This document shows, piece after piece, positions 26,983-36,404 of a stretch of DNA of 64,000 bases. Source of the DNA: an uncultured Tropicimonas sp. (lineage in GTDB: Bacteria > Pseudomonadota > Alphaproteobacteria > Rhodobacterales > Rhodobacteraceae). The notes below the pieces were generated by a model. That model was not told where the DNA came from, made no database searches, and saw only the letters and a list, made by a program, of their open reading frames with translations. The position numbers and the translations under genes are program-made. The first letter of the stretch is position 1, and each line of letters begins with the position of its first letter. The DNA lies in assembly GCA_947497945.1 (NCBI GenBank), contig CANMIP010000026.1:34178-98177 (forward strand), given 5' to 3'.

Positions 26983-28161
26983 TCACTGCAGGTAGGAGTT
27001 CGGATCCACTGCCTCGACGCCGTCGCGGACCTCGAAATGCAGGTAGGGCGACTCCGAGCCACGGACCGAGGCGATCGACTGCCCGCGCGAGACACTCTGT
27101 CCCTTGCTGACCTTCAGGTTGTCGATATTGGCATAGATCGTCATCAGCCCGTCGGCATGGCGCAGCACCATGATCGGCACATCCTCGGTGTCCTCGGTAA
27201 TCGCCGCGACCGTGCCGGCGGCGGCGGCCTTGACCGGGGCGCCGGCGGAGGCGCGGATGTCGATCCCGTCATTGCGGCCCTTGGAGAAGTCGCGAATGAT
27301 GCTGCCCTGCACCGGGTAGATCATCGCGGCATTGTTGGCCGAGGCGCTGGTCGCCTCGCTGCCCAGGTCCGGCGAATCCGGAAGACCCGAGGTCGCGGAG
27401 GGATCGTCGGCCGCGGCCAGGACCTCGGCGACCGGCTCGGTCCGCTCGTCGGGCAGCGGGGTCGAGGCCGAGGGCGGGGTCGGCGTCGGGCTGCCGGCGC
27501 CGGGTTCGGTCGTGCTGGTCGCCGTTTCGAGGGCTGCGGGTGCTGCGACCACGACCGGGATCATCAGGTATTGCCCCTGGCGCACGGCCAGATCCGGGCC
27601 GAGCCCGTTCCATTCGCCGATGGCACGGGCCGAGACACCGTAGAGCCGGGCGATGGAATAGGTCGTCTCGCCGGCCTCGACCTTGTGGCGAACGGGCTCG
27701 CTGCCGGTCTGGGCAAGCGCGGACGCGCCTGCGGCCTGACCGGCCGAGCCGCCCGCCCGGTTGATCGCATCGCCCGCCAGCGTCTCGATATCGACAGAAC
27801 CGCTGGCTTGCAGCGTGCTGCCGGCCGTCTCGGGCACGCGGCTCGGAAGGGCCAGAACTTCGCCGGCATTGAGCTGTGTTTCGGGCGGGATGCCGTTATA
27901 GCGTGCCATCTCCGCCGGCGACAATCCGAGGCGTTCGGCCACGGTGGTCACGGTATCGCCTCTTTGGGCAATGGCGACCTGGTAATTCGGGTAGGAGATC
28001 ACGCCCCGGCTGTCCGGCTGGGGACGCGCGGCCGTGCGGCCCTGCACGGCTGCCGTGGTGTCGAAACCGCGGCCGACATCGCGCATGTCGAGATCGAGTC
28101 CGGTCGTGTCGCAGGCAGCCAGAAGGCTCAGGCTCGCACATAGGGTCAGGATAGGGCGCAT
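26983..28161 (-). CDS. nlpD: NlpD/DipM-type LysM-M23 lipoprotein, degenerate LytM domain
   Basis: The 392-residue protein has a lipoprotein signal (LSLLAAC, Cys17), two LysM repeats (about residues 59-107 and 155-203), a Pro/Thr/Ser-rich linker and a C-terminal LytM domain. Two usual zinc ligands are missing: the first His is Asn in GRNDGIDI, and the HLHFE motif reads YLHFEV. Such domains do not cut peptidoglycan but activate amidases at division sites, as in NlpD/EnvC. The order surE-pcm-nlpD is the classical arrangement, which supports the name. Confidence 0.9.
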   Translation of the reverse strand: MRPILTLCASLSLLAACDTTGLDLDMRDVGRGFDTTAAVQGRTAARPQPDSRGVISYPNYQVAIAQRGDTVTTVAERLGLSPAEMARYNGIPPETQLNAGEVLALPSRVPETAGSTLQASGSVDIETLAGDAINRAGGSAGQAAGASALAQTGSEPVRHKVEAGETTYSIARLYGVSARAIGEWNGLGPDLAVRQGQYLMIPVVVAAPAALETATSTTEPGAGSPTPTPPSASTPLPDERTEPVAEVLAAADDPSATSGLPDSPDLGSEATSASANNAAMIYPVQGSIIRDFSKGRNDGIDIRASAGAPVKAAAAGTVAAITEDTEDVPIMVLRHADGLMTIYANIDNLKVSKGQSVSRGQSIASVRGSESPYLHFEVRDGVEAVDPNSYLQ

Positions 28162-28245
28162 CTGCTCTCGTTCCTCGCTCGCGGGGCCCTCTTGTCGGGG
28201 CGTCCCGGATTTGCCGACAGGCCCACCGCCCGCCGTCTCTACTCT

Positions 28246-28887
28246 CTACTCTCGCCCGAGCCCTTCCAGAAGCGGCACGAAACGGACCTTCAGAAGCTCG
28301 TCATACTCGAACCCCGTCTCGGTCCGCCTGACCTTTATCAGGCTCTGCACCGCATCCGACTGGCCCACGGGCAGCACCATGATACCTCCGATCCGCAGTT
28401 GCGCCAAGAGTGGGCCCGGCGGGTCTTCGGCAGCTGCGGTAACGATAATACGATCAAACGGCGCGTGGTCGGGCAGGCCGTAGCTGCCATCGGCGGTGAA
28501 GGTGATGATATTGGTCAGGCCGAGCTGGTCGAACACGTCCTGCGCCTGGGCCACGAGGCGCCGGAACCGGTCCACCGTGTAGACCCGGCGGGCGAGCTGC
28601 GACAGAATCGCGGCCTGGTAGCCGGAGCCGGTGCCCAGCTCGAGCACCTTGTCGCGCGGACCGACCTCCAGCGCCTGTGTCATCAGCCCGACAATGGAGG
28701 GCTGGGAGATCGTCTGGCCGCAGATGATCGGCAGCGGCGTGTCCTCATAGGCGCGATCCGCGAAGAGCCCCTGCACGAAGAGCCCGCGATCGATATTCTC
28801 CATCGCCGTGAGCACGGCCTTCTCGGTGACGCCCTTGGACCGGAGCGCGAAGAGCAGGCGCATCTTCTGTTCGGCATTCCAGCTCAT
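28246..28887 (-). CDS. pcm: Protein-L-isoaspartate O-methyltransferase
   Basis: The 213-residue protein has the PCMT pattern: [22 protein letters not shown] at residues 45-66, the SAM-binding [25 protein letters not shown] and the post-II motif [10 protein letters not shown]. It methylates isoaspartyl residues in aged proteins so that they can be repaired. Its ATG overlaps the surE stop by 4 bases, and nlpD follows 84 bases later on the same strand. Confidence 0.95.
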   Translation of the reverse strand: MSWNAEQKMRLLFALRSKGVTEKAVLTAMENIDRGLFVQGLFADRAYEDTPLPIICGQTISQPSIVGLMTQALEVGPRDKVLELGTGSGYQAAILSQLARRVYTVDRFRRLVAQAQDVFDQLGLTNIITFTADGSYGLPDHAPFDRIIVTAAAEDPPGPLLAQLRIGGIMVLPVGQSDAVQSLIKVRRTETGFEYDELLKVRFVPLLEGLGRE

Positions 28888-29672
28888 GCAAGCGCAGCTC
28901 TCAGACTGTCGAGCGCATCATGCGCGGTCAGGTCGGCCCGCATCGGGGTGACCGAGATATAGCCGTCGATATTCGCCTGGACATCGGTGCCGGGACCGGT
29001 GGGGATGTCCTGTGCGCCGCCCTGAACCCAGAGAAAGCGCCGGCCATTGGGCGCCCGGGTCGGCTGGACCGAGAAGCGCGTGCCGGGGCGGAAGCCCTGC
29101 GCGCAAACGGCGCGTCCCTTGACCTCGGCGGCCGGCAGCGCGGGGAAGTTGATCGAGTAGAAGATCCGATAGCCGCCCTGGTCGGACCAGTCGCCCTTTT
29201 CGAGAAGGTCGCGGACAAGCGCGGCCCCGAGCACGGTGGCGGCCTCGTACTCGTCTTCCTGCCCGACATTGCCCGGGCCGTAGAACTGCGACAGCGCGAT
29301 CGCGGGCAGGCCCTGCAGCGCGGCCTCCATCGCGCCGCCGACGGTGCCGGAATAGAGCGTGTTCTCGCCGGAATTGTTGCCGCGATTGACGCCCGACAGG
29401 ACGAGGTCGGGCGGGCAGTCCTTCATCACGTCGTGGATCCCGGCCATGACGCAATCGGCCGGGCTGCCTTCGGCGGCGAAGCGGCGGTCTCCCATCTTCG
29501 CGATCATCGTCGGGTGGGTGTAGCTGATGCAATGACCGACGCCGGATTGCTCGAAGGCGGGCGCAACGGTCCAGACCTCGCCGTCGAGGCCGGCCACATC
29601 GCGGGCGATCCCGAGAAGCACCTCCAGCCCGGCCGCGTTGATTCCGTCGTCATTGGTGATGAGAATGCGCAT
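28884..29672 (-). CDS. surE: 5'/3'-nucleotidase SurE
   Basis: The 262-residue protein begins [19 protein letters not shown], with the paired metal-binding Asp8/Asp9. It continues with [32 protein letters not shown] and [28 protein letters not shown], all diagnostic for SurE. The enzyme removes phosphate from nucleoside monophosphates and helps stationary-phase survival. It is the first gene of the leftward surE-pcm-nlpD set. Confidence 0.96.
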   Translation of the reverse strand: MRILITNDDGINAAGLEVLLGIARDVAGLDGEVWTVAPAFEQSGVGHCISYTHPTMIAKMGDRRFAAEGSPADCVMAGIHDVMKDCPPDLVLSGVNRGNNSGENTLYSGTVGGAMEAALQGLPAIALSQFYGPGNVGQEDEYEAATVLGAALVRDLLEKGDWSDQGGYRIFYSINFPALPAAEVKGRAVCAQGFRPGTRFSVQPTRAPNGRRFLWVQGGAQDIPTGPGTDVQANIDGYISVTPMRADLTAHDALDSLRAALA

Positions 29673-30136
29673 GACCTGCCTCTTTGTCTGCCTTCCGCTT
29701 TAGAGCGGGGCTGGCGGGGGGGCAAGCGCTGGCGGGCGGGAAATGTCCAACCGTTGCGCGCGCCCGAGCGGGGGGCGTGCCGCCGAGCGGGGCCCGAGCG
29801 GCGGTAGCGCCGCTGCGCGGCGTGGGTCTGGCGCACAGCGCTGGAGCTGGATCGTGGCCCGAGCGAGCGTTGACCTTTCGCCCCCGCGCGGCGGTTTCCG
29901 CGCGCAGACACGTTCCGTTGGTGCGGCAGGGTCGCCCCTCGAGATACGGGATTTCTGGCCCCTGTGTTGCCGCAAGGAGCCACTGCGAATGCTCCAGCGG
30001 ATCGCCGGCCGGTGTGCTCTTCGGTCGGACGCTTTCCTGTTCTTTCGCGAGAACCCGCAGATCCCTCCGATCCGACTTGAAGCCGCCCGCTTCCCGCGCC
30101 AGACTTCGCCGCGACACAAGACGGAGAGCGCTGGCA
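29673..30136. promoter_or_regulatory. Divergent surE/dut gap with GC-rich hairpin repeats
   Basis: The 464-base gap has no convincing gene. A very GC-rich block at about 29755-29850 contains repeated GAGCGG units and self-complementary words (GGCGGTAGCGCCGCTGCGCGGCG) like the hairpin repeats after coaBC and coxE. The rest, 29900-30136, is less GC-rich and should hold the dut and surE promoters. Several overlapping frames exist here, but none resembles a protein. Confidence 0.4.
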
Positions 30137-30586
30137 ATGACGGAAATCCGGTTCAAACGGGTCGAGGGAAATGACGACCTCCCCCTGCCCGCCTATGCAA
30201 CCTCCGGCGCGGCGGGGATGGACCTGCGTGCCTTCCTGCCCGAGGGCCCCGTGAACTTCACCCACGGGAAGCTGGCGATGATCTCGACCGGCTTCAGCGT
30301 CGAACTGCCGCCCGGCACGGAAATGCAGATCCGCCCGCGCTCCGGGCTGGCGCTGAAACACGGCTTCATCCTGCCAAACAGCCCGGGCACGGTCGACGAG
30401 GATTATCGCGGCGTGGTGATGATCGGGCTCTATTACCTTGGGGAAGGGTCTTTCGCGATCCAGCATGGCGACCGCATCGCCCAGGCGGTGATCGCGGATG
30501 TCCGGCGCTATCCCACGGTCGAGGTGTCGGAGCTTTCCGAAACCGGGCGCGGCAAGGGCGGGTTCGGGTCGACCGGGCTCAGCTGA
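30137..30586 (+). CDS. dut: Deoxyuridine 5'-triphosphate nucleotidohydrolase (dUTPase)
   Basis: From ATG 30137 the protein has 149 residues and the five dUTPase motifs: SGAAGMDLRA, RPRSGLALKH, GTVDEDYRG with the uracil-site Tyr, GDRIAQAVI, and the C-terminal RGKGGFGSTG arm. The trimeric enzyme turns dUTP into dUMP and pyrophosphate, keeping uracil out of DNA and feeding dTMP synthesis. It ends 15 bases from the convergent coaBC stop; dut beside coaBC is a common pairing. Confidence 0.97.
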   Translation: MTEIRFKRVEGNDDLPLPAYATSGAAGMDLRAFLPEGPVNFTHGKLAMISTGFSVELPPGTEMQIRPRSGLALKHGFILPNSPGTVDEDYRGVVMIGLYYLGEGSFAIQHGDRIAQAVIADVRRYPTVEVSELSETGRGKGGFGSTGLS

Positions 30587-30601
30587 GCCGGAGCACGGGC
30601 G

Positions 30602-31807
30602 CTACCGGGGCTCGGACAGCGCGGCCGCGATGCGCTCGGCGAGACGCTGCGCCACCTCTGCCTTTCCCAGCCGGGGCCAGGCTTCCGCCCCCGCCCCGGA
30701 GATCAGCGTGACCTCGTTTTCGCTGCCCCCCATGATGCCGGTCCCCTCGGAGACATCATTGGCCAGGATCCAGTCGCACCCCTTCCTGGCGCGCTTGTCG
30801 CTGGCATGGGCGACCACGTCATTGGTCTCGGCCGCGAAGCCCACAACGAGTTCGGGCCGTCCCGTTTCCAACTGCGAAATCTCGGCGAGGATGTCCGGGT
30901 TCTCGGCGAATTCCAACGCGGGGGCGCGCCCGGAGCCGTCTTTCTTCATCTTCCGGTCCGCCGCATTGACAACGTGCCAATCGGCCACGGCCGCTGCGAA
31001 AACCGCCGCGTCCGCCGGCAGCACGTCCCGGACCGCGTCCCGCATCTCGCGCGCGGTCTCGACCTGGCGGAGGTCGACCCCATGCGGCGGCGCGACGCTG
31101 GCCGGACCGGTCACGAAGCTCACCCGCGCGCCAAGCGCCAGCAAGGCCTGCGCAATCGCCGTGCCCTGCGCCCCGCTGGAGCGATTGGCGATATAGCGGA
31201 CCGGGTCGATCGGCTCATGGGTCGGCCCGGAGGTGACAATGACATGCCTGCCCTTGAGCGGCCCGTCCGACAAGGCGGTCTCAATGGCATCGACGATTTC
31301 CGGAACCTCGGCCATACGTCCGAACCCGTATTCCCCGCAGGCCATCGGCCCTTCATTCGGTCCGACCGTGAGGACACCGTCGCCTTGCAGGCGCTCCATG
31401 TTGCGACGCGTCGCCGGGTGCTCCCACATCCGGACATTCATCGACGGCGCGATCAGCACGCGCTTGTCGGTCGCCATCAGCAGGGTCGACGCGAGGTCAT
31501 TGGCATGCCCGTTCGCCATCTTTGCCATCAGGTCGGCCGTGGCGGGCGCCACAACCAGCAGATCCGCGTCACGGCTCAGCTCGATATGCCCCATCTCCGC
31601 CTCGTCCGTGAGATCGAACAGGTCGCGATAGACCTTGCGCGCTGCCAGTGCGGACGCGCTCAGCGGCGTCACGAACTGCTCGGCGGCAGGCGTCAGGACC
31701 GGCGTGACCCTGTGGCCGCGTTCGCGCAACCGCCGGATCAGATCCAGCGACTTGAATGCGGCAATGCCGCCGCCGATGATCAGTAGAATTCGCTTGCCCG
31801 TCGTCAT
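30602..31807 (-). CDS. coaBC: Phosphopantothenoylcysteine decarboxylase / phosphopantothenate-cysteine ligase
   Basis: Start 31807 is chosen for its GGAGG site; 401 residues. The N-terminal CoaC flavoprotein part has GKRILLIIGGGIAAFKSLDL, the catalytic His in GHIELSRDADLLVVAPATA, APSMNVRMWEHPAT, and the Cys in PMACGEYGFGRM. The C-terminal CoaB part starts near VIVTSGPTHEPIDPVRYI and ends with the conserved ILANDVS. The bifunctional enzyme carries out two steps of coenzyme A synthesis. Confidence 0.96.
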   Translation of the reverse strand: MTTGKRILLIIGGGIAAFKSLDLIRRLRERGHRVTPVLTPAAEQFVTPLSASALAARKVYRDLFDLTDEAEMGHIELSRDADLLVVAPATADLMAKMANGHANDLASTLLMATDKRVLIAPSMNVRMWEHPATRRNMERLQGDGVLTVGPNEGPMACGEYGFGRMAEVPEIVDAIETALSDGPLKGRHVIVTSGPTHEPIDPVRYIANRSSGAQGTAIAQALLALGARVSFVTGPASVAPPHGVDLRQVETAREMRDAVRDVLPADAAVFAAAVADWHVVNAADRKMKKDGSGRAPALEFAENPDILAEISQLETGRPELVVGFAAETNDVVAHASDKRARKGCDWILANDVSEGTGIMGGSENEVTLISGAGAEAWPRLGKAEVAQRLAERIAAALSEPR

Positions 31808-31863
31808 GTCGGCCGCCTCCGCTGGAACCCGCACCGATGTAGGTCTCCACGCCCTTCGAGGCA

Positions 31864-31955
31864 AGCGCCGCGCGCCGAAGGCGCTCCCGGCCCCAAGGGC
31901 GATCGGCGCCGCAGGCGCCTGTCGCCGAGGGGACGCCCGGCGCGCGCTCTGGCCC
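31864..31955. repeat. GC-rich intergenic hairpin repeat upstream of coaBC
   Basis: Between coaBC and the rhodanese gene lie nested hairpins, GCGCCGAAGGCGC and GGCGCCGCAGGCGCC, embedded in CCCGGCCCC and GAGGGGACGCCCGGC strings. The first hairpin word also occurs in the 51899-52050 repeat region in inverse orientation. This looks like a dispersed noncoding repeat family rather than a regulatory site. Confidence 0.5.
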
Positions 31956-31991
31956 CGACCGCATCCGCGAGGTGCTCGGGACCGGAGCGAA

Positions 31992-32393
31992 TCATGCCCG
32001 CTCCGCGGGAAATTCGACCGGACCGCCCTGCGCTTCCCAGGTCGAGAACCCCTCGCGCAGATGCGCCGCCTCGAAGCCCATTTCCTTGAGCGTCAGAACC
32101 GAGAGCGCCGAGCGCCAGCCGGACGCACAATGGAAAAGGAATTTCTTCTCCTGACCGAAAACTTCTTTGAAATACGGGCTTTCCGGGTCGACCCAGAATT
32201 CCAGCATCCCGCGCGGACAGTGAAAGCTGCCCGGAATGAAACCCGACCGTTGCCGCTCGCGCACATCCCGCAGATCCACGATCACGACCCCGGGATCCTC
32301 CACCATGGCAATCGCATCCATGGTCTCGACCTCCTCGATCTTCGCCCGCGCCCGCGACACCATCTCTTTCACGCCTGTCTTCAGCCTTGCCAT
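31992..32393 (-). CDS. Rhodanese-like sulfurtransferase, single domain
   Basis: Start 32393 (MARLKTGVKEMV) has GGAG upstream and gives 133 residues. The rhodanese fold is clear: VVIVDLRDVRERQRSGFIPGSFHCPRG at the front, and the active-site loop HCASGWRSALS with its Cys that carries persulfide. The pattern IPGSFHCPRGMLEFW occurs in rhodaneses of marine bacteria. The sulfur acceptor is unknown. It is divergent from the FAD oxidase gene. Confidence 0.88.
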   Translation of the reverse strand: MARLKTGVKEMVSRARAKIEEVETMDAIAMVEDPGVVIVDLRDVRERQRSGFIPGSFHCPRGMLEFWVDPESPYFKEVFGQEKKFLFHCASGWRSALSVLTLKEMGFEAAHLREGFSTWEAQGGPVEFPAERA

Positions 32394-32521
32394 CCCCACT
32401 CCGCCCGAATTTCGTTCATTTTCGCTCTGCCAAATTGACGTCATCGCCCGCGCGCAGCAAGCTTTCCCGCGACCGCCAGCCGGGACAAGTCCCGACGCAA
32501 GGCAAATGGAGCAATTCCGCA

Positions 32522-33790
32522 ATGACGCATTCGTCGGTTTCCCTTTGGGACGGGTCCTCGGCCGAACCCGATCATCACGCCCCGCTGCAAGGCGATGTGA
32601 CCTGTGACCTGGCGATCGTCGGAGGCGGATATACCGGCCTTTCCGCCGCGCTTCATGGCGCCGAAACCGGGCTCGACTGCCACGTGCTGGAGGCCGAGAC
32701 CATCGGTTTCGGCGGATCGGGGCGCAATGTCGGGCTGGTCAATGCGGGGCTCTGGCTGCCGCCCGAGAAGGTCTGCGACAGGCTCGGTCAGGAGGCGGGC
32801 AACGCGCTGGTCGAACGAATGGGGCGCGCCCCCGAACTGGTCTTCGCCCTGATCGAGAAACACGCGATCCGCTGCGCGCCGACCCGGACCGGCACCCTCC
32901 ACGCCGCCCACGCACCGCGCGGCTTGCGGGAACTCCGGGCGCGCGCGGAGGCCTGGCACCGCCTCGGCGCGCCGGTCGACCTGCTCACGGCAGGGGAAAC
33001 CGCCGAACTGACCGGCTCGAAAGCGTTTCACGGCGCGCTCCGCGACCATCGTGCCGGAACAATCGATCCGATGGGCTATGCGCGCGGACTTGCCCGCGCC
33101 GCCCTTGCCGCCGGCGCATGTATCTCCACCGGCACCCGTGTCGAACGTCTGACCCGCGAAAACGGCTTCTGGAAACTCGAGACCCGATCCGGCGTCGTGA
33201 CCGCCCGCCATGCCGTGATCTGCACCAATGCCTATTCGGGCGATCTCTGGCCCGGCCTTCGCCGGCAATACGTCCCGATTCGCTTCTTCCAGCTTGCGAC
33301 CGAACCGCTGGGCGCTCAGGCCGCGCATATCCTGCCCGGACAGCAGGGGCTCTGGACAACCGCCCCGGTTATGGCCGCGCTGCGGCGCGACGCGGACGGG
33401 CGCATCATCCTCGGCGCAATGGGCTCCCTGCTTGGCGGTGACACCGGGCTCTCGCTTCGCTGGGGCAAGCGGATGCTGCGTCGCCTTTACCCGGAGCTCG
33501 GCGATATCCGTTTCGAGACCGGTTGGCATGGCGACATCGCTCTGACGGCCGACCACATCTTCCGCGTCCATCGTCTCGACGAGAACCTCTACGCCCCCAG
33601 CTGTTATAACGGTCGCGGCATCACCACCGGAACTCTCTTTGGGCAGGCCCTGGTGGAGCATCTCACCGGCGCATCGGAGTCCGTCCTGCCGGTCCCTTTC
33701 ACCGAACCGAAACCCGCCGCCGCACGTGCCCTCAAATCCTGTTTCCACGAAGCCGCGTTCTCGGCGCATCAGGTCTTGCTGAGCGTCTGA
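32522..33790 (+). CDS. FAD-dependent amine/amino-acid oxidase (DAO family)
   Basis: Start at ATG 32522 is preferred over the upstream frame to 32387, which runs through the rhodanese promoter. The 422-residue protein has the dinucleotide motif LAIVGGGYTGLSAAL (GGGYTG at residues 34-39), GFGGSGRNVGLVNAG, and a C-terminal FAD contact YNGRGITTGTLFG. This is the pattern of glycine/D-amino-acid oxidases, and gamma-glutamylputrescine oxidase (PuuB) is the closest style. It oxidises an amine with FAD in the cytoplasm. Substrate not certain. Confidence 0.88.
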   Translation: MTHSSVSLWDGSSAEPDHHAPLQGDVTCDLAIVGGGYTGLSAALHGAETGLDCHVLEAETIGFGGSGRNVGLVNAGLWLPPEKVCDRLGQEAGNALVERMGRAPELVFALIEKHAIRCAPTRTGTLHAAHAPRGLRELRARAEAWHRLGAPVDLLTAGETAELTGSKAFHGALRDHRAGTIDPMGYARGLARAALAAGACISTGTRVERLTRENGFWKLETRSGVVTARHAVICTNAYSGDLWPGLRRQYVPIRFFQLATEPLGAQAAHILPGQQGLWTTAPVMAALRRDADGRIILGAMGSLLGGDTGLSLRWGKRMLRRLYPELGDIRFETGWHGDIALTADHIFRVHRLDENLYAPSCYNGRGITTGTLFGQALVEHLTGASESVLPVPFTEPKPAAARALKSCFHEAAFSAHQVLLSV

Positions 33791-33815
33791 AGATTCACTC
33801 CGGTCCGAAAAGCAA

Positions 33816-33839
33816 AGGAAGGCGCCGGGGCGCCTTCCT
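33816..33839. terminator. Bidirectional terminator hairpin
   Basis: A perfect stem AGGAAGGCGCC / GGCGCCTTCCT with a 2-4 base loop lies 26 bases after the FAD oxidase stop and 51 bases before the end of the convergent EF-hand gene. On the minus strand it is followed by a short T-rich run. It can end both transcripts. Confidence 0.75.
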
Positions 33840-33889
33840 CCCGTCTGGCTGAACGGGGCCATGATGCGAGACGGCCCCGCCGCCCGTCC

Positions 33890-34378
33890 CTAACCCGCGA
33901 GCGCGCTCAACAGCGATTGCATCTCGGAATAAAGCTCTTCGGCGCTGGTGCTCGCCGAGACGCTGTCGATATCCGTGGTCTCGTCTGCATCGGAAATCAG
34001 CCCTTCAAACAACGAGGTAGTATCCGCCTCGGAGATCATGCCGCCGCCCATCGGAGGGCCGCCACGACCGCCAGGTCCTCCCTTGCCGCCCATCTGGCCA
34101 GCCTCCTGCATCGGGTCACGATGCGCCGTCAGTTCGGTGTCGGACAAAGTGCCGTTGCCGTCCGTGTCGATGCTGGCCCAGTTGTCTTCGGAAACCACCT
34201 CCGAGAGCGGGCTTTCTGAGACCTCGGTGGCCGACAGGCTGCCATCCTCGTCCGTGTCAAACTGGCTCAAAATGTCCGTCTGGCCCGTCTCGTCGGGGGG
34301 CGGCGGGGGTGGAGGCGCGCTGCGGCTTTGCATGGCGCTCATTCCGGTCAGTGAGACCGAAGACATCGATATGCTCAT
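33890..34378 (-). CDS. EF-hand calcium-binding protein with poly-proline segment
   Basis: Start 34378 has AAAGGA 9 bases upstream and gives 162 residues. After MSISMSSVSLTGMSAMQSRSA there are seven prolines (22-28), then EF-hand loops DTDEDGSLSATE (41-52) and DTDGNGTLSDTE (71-82). A Gly-rich stretch (GGKGGPGGRGGPPMGGGM) and a Ser/Asp-rich tail follow. The pattern is like XopAW-type and other bacterial EF-hand proteins. No Sec signal is seen, so export by another path or a cytoplasmic role is possible. The upstream 34379-34474 frame is AT-rich leader. Confidence 0.85.
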   Translation of the reverse strand: MSISMSSVSLTGMSAMQSRSAPPPPPPPDETGQTDILSQFDTDEDGSLSATEVSESPLSEVVSEDNWASIDTDGNGTLSDTELTAHRDPMQEAGQMGGKGGPGGRGGPPMGGGMISEADTTSLFEGLISDADETTDIDSVSASTSAEELYSEMQSLLSALAG

Positions 34379-34565
34379 CTTGATGGTCCTTTCAGGCGTT
34401 TCATGAACAGCCAAACCATCGGTCGAATCTTTTAAGATTCCGTGAGTCCTTTTAATTTTTATATTTATTTTCAATTACTTAAACGGCAACAACACACGAC
34501 AGCCAAGGCATGGCCGCCGCGCATTCTTGCAGTTTTTTTCCGGCGCCGCGAGAGGCCGGCCCTTT

Positions 34566-35210
34566 TCACACGATCAGGTCACGCACCATCGGGACGCGAT
34601 CATAGAGACGCACCGCCCGCGGGCTCATTGCGGCGGAGGTCTCGAGAGCGGTGGGGGAGATGGCGATGCAGGCACAGGAGCCGCCATCCCCCCCTTCGGT
34701 GCTCCGAAGCTGTTCCGCCGAAGCCGTCTCCGGGAACCCCCCGAAATCCGGATCGGAATCGAAACGATGAACGTGAGTGGTGGTGCTTCGAAGCAATTCA
34801 ATTTCTGCGGTCGGCACTGCCACGTGCTGTGCGTGACGACCGATGCGAATACGCGGACGAGCCTGGCCGGGCATCTCGGGAAAGCGATCCGAATATCCCG
34901 CCACTTCGCGGGCATTCGGCAAACGCCAGTCAGAGAAGCCGCAATGCAAGGTCGTGTTGCGCAGGGCAACCCAGTCGAGCGCGGCGTACCAGTTCAGGCC
35001 GGCGGCCGTCGTCTCGAGGCTCCACATCAGGCCGGTGGCAGGATCGACCCAACAGCCTTCGGTCCATCCACGCCGATGGACTGGCTGTGGAGCCGTGCCT
35101 GCGCTGCTGACGAGCCTTGTGTCCTGGAGGGTCAAGTCGGGTTCCTTCTGGCAAACCGGACCGACCCGCAGGCCGAATCCTCTCGCTTCAGGGAACAGCC
35201 TGATCTTCAA
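34566..35210 (-). CDS. DUF1566 (Lcl-type) domain protein, possibly truncated
   Basis: The frame encodes 214 residues. The DUF1566 core is clear in the middle: WVDPATGLMWSLETTAAGLNWYAALDW and CGFSDWRLPNAREVAGY. The last third keeps only faint signs of the family (LLRSTTTHVHRF, SPRAVRLYDR). Full members are usually exported lipoproteins, but no signal peptide is visible before the domain, and the first codon would be TTG. The gene may have lost its start or be decaying. Confidence 0.5.
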   Translation of the reverse strand: MKIRLFPEARGFGLRVGPVCQKEPDLTLQDTRLVSSAGTAPQPVHRRGWTEGCWVDPATGLMWSLETTAAGLNWYAALDWVALRNTTLHCGFSDWRLPNAREVAGYSDRFPEMPGQARPRIRIGRHAQHVAVPTAEIELLRSTTTHVHRFDSDPDFGGFPETASAEQLRSTEGGDGGSCACIAISPTALETSAAMSPRAVRLYDRVPMVRDLIV

Positions 35211-35513
35211 TTGTGGAGCGAGTAGGTAGTGTCGCTATCACTGCGTGACCCGAAGAGAAAACCGCTCATGACATTGAAACAGATTTGCTTTTTCTTCGCC
35301 CAGAGATCGGACGAGGCGCCTTCCGGCCCGGATTCCCCACGACATCCGGTGGGCTTTGGGCCTTGCCCGGGCAATCTGCACATTCCCTCCATATTCATGT
35401 TCGCGTCAAACTTGCGCACCTGGTGCGGCGTGAATTCCGACAAGCCACACCGGATCTTAAGACCTCTCGCCCAAGATCCGTTTTCGACGGCTTCTGCAGA
35501 CAGGGAGACAGTA

Positions 35514-36398
35514 ATGACCATGTCAGGGTGGGCGTTGCGCGGAATGTTCACCATGTTCCTGGCGACCTTCTGGGTCAGCCCGGGCGCCTCCGCCTCGCTG
35601 GATGAGATCCGCGACTCCGGCACGCTGCGGCATCTCGGGATCCGCTACGCGAATTTCGTGACCGGCGCCGGCGACGGGTTCGATGTCGAGCTGATGCAAG
35701 GCTTCGCGGCCCATATCGGCGTCCGACATGAGCTTGTCTACACCGACTTCTATAGCGTTATCAAAGACCTGCTCGGACAGGACGTCGTTCTCGACGAAGG
35801 GGAGGTCCGCCTGACGGGCAGCTTCCCGGTCCGGGGGGACGTGATCTCCACCGGTTTCACGATCCTTCCCTGGCGCCAGGAGGTCTTGCTCTATTCCGAT
35901 CCGACGTTTCCCTCGCAGGTTCTGCTGATCGCGCCTTCCGGATCCGATGTCTCACCGATTCAGCCAACCGGCGACATCGACTCGGACATCGCGGCAACAA
36001 AGGCACAAATCGGTTCCCGAAGCCTGTTGGTCATGGAAAGGACGTGTCTTGATCCTGCGGGATACGGGCTCACCGGACAGGGGCTCGATCTTCAGAGATA
36101 CACGAACAGCACCAATCTCAATGAGATGGTGCCCGCGATGCTGCAAGGAAGCGCGGACCTGACGCTGCTGGATGTCCCCGACATCCTGCTCGACCTTGTG
36201 CATTGGCCCGGACAGTTGAAGATAATTGGCCCGATATCGACGCCTCAAGCGCTGGCGACTGCCTTCCCGCCAGGCTCGGAAGACTTGCGCGATGCTTTCA
36301 ATGCCTATCTCGGCGAGTTGAAGGCCGATGGACGGTATGATGCGCTTGTCGACACCTATTATCCCGGAAGCCGCTCCTTCTTTCCGGAGTTTTTCTGA
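35514..36398 (+). CDS. Periplasmic solute-binding protein paired with a GGDEF-EAL protein
   Basis: ATG 35514 follows a GGGAGA site and gives a signal peptide (MTMSGWALRGMFTMFLATFW, cleaved after ASA); 294 residues. The mature part resembles a family 3 solute-binding domain, with LDEIRDSGTLRHLGIRYANF and the ending LKADGRYDALVDTYYPG. It lies 6 bases upstream of a membrane-bound GGDEF-EAL protein and no ABC permease is near. I infer it senses a ligand for that protein rather than feeding transport. A longer frame to 35229 lacks support. Confidence 0.8.
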   Translation: MTMSGWALRGMFTMFLATFWVSPGASASLDEIRDSGTLRHLGIRYANFVTGAGDGFDVELMQGFAAHIGVRHELVYTDFYSVIKDLLGQDVVLDEGEVRLTGSFPVRGDVISTGFTILPWRQEVLLYSDPTFPSQVLLIAPSGSDVSPIQPTGDIDSDIAATKAQIGSRSLLVMERTCLDPAGYGLTGQGLDLQRYTNSTNLNEMVPAMLQGSADLTLLDVPDILLDLVHWPGQLKIIGPISTPQALATAFPPGSEDLRDAFNAYLGELKADGRYDALVDTYYPGSRSFFPEFF

Positions 36399-36404
36399 GT
36401 TGGC

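Noticed and set aside
26983..28161. Active zinc endopeptidase for the LytM protein
   Set aside because: Two of the conserved zinc ligands are replaced (Asn and Tyr), so an activator role fits better.
29743..30174. Open frames in the surE/dut gap as genes
   Set aside because: They consist of GC-rich repeat translation with many Arg and Gly, lack ribosome sites and disagree in frame with each other.
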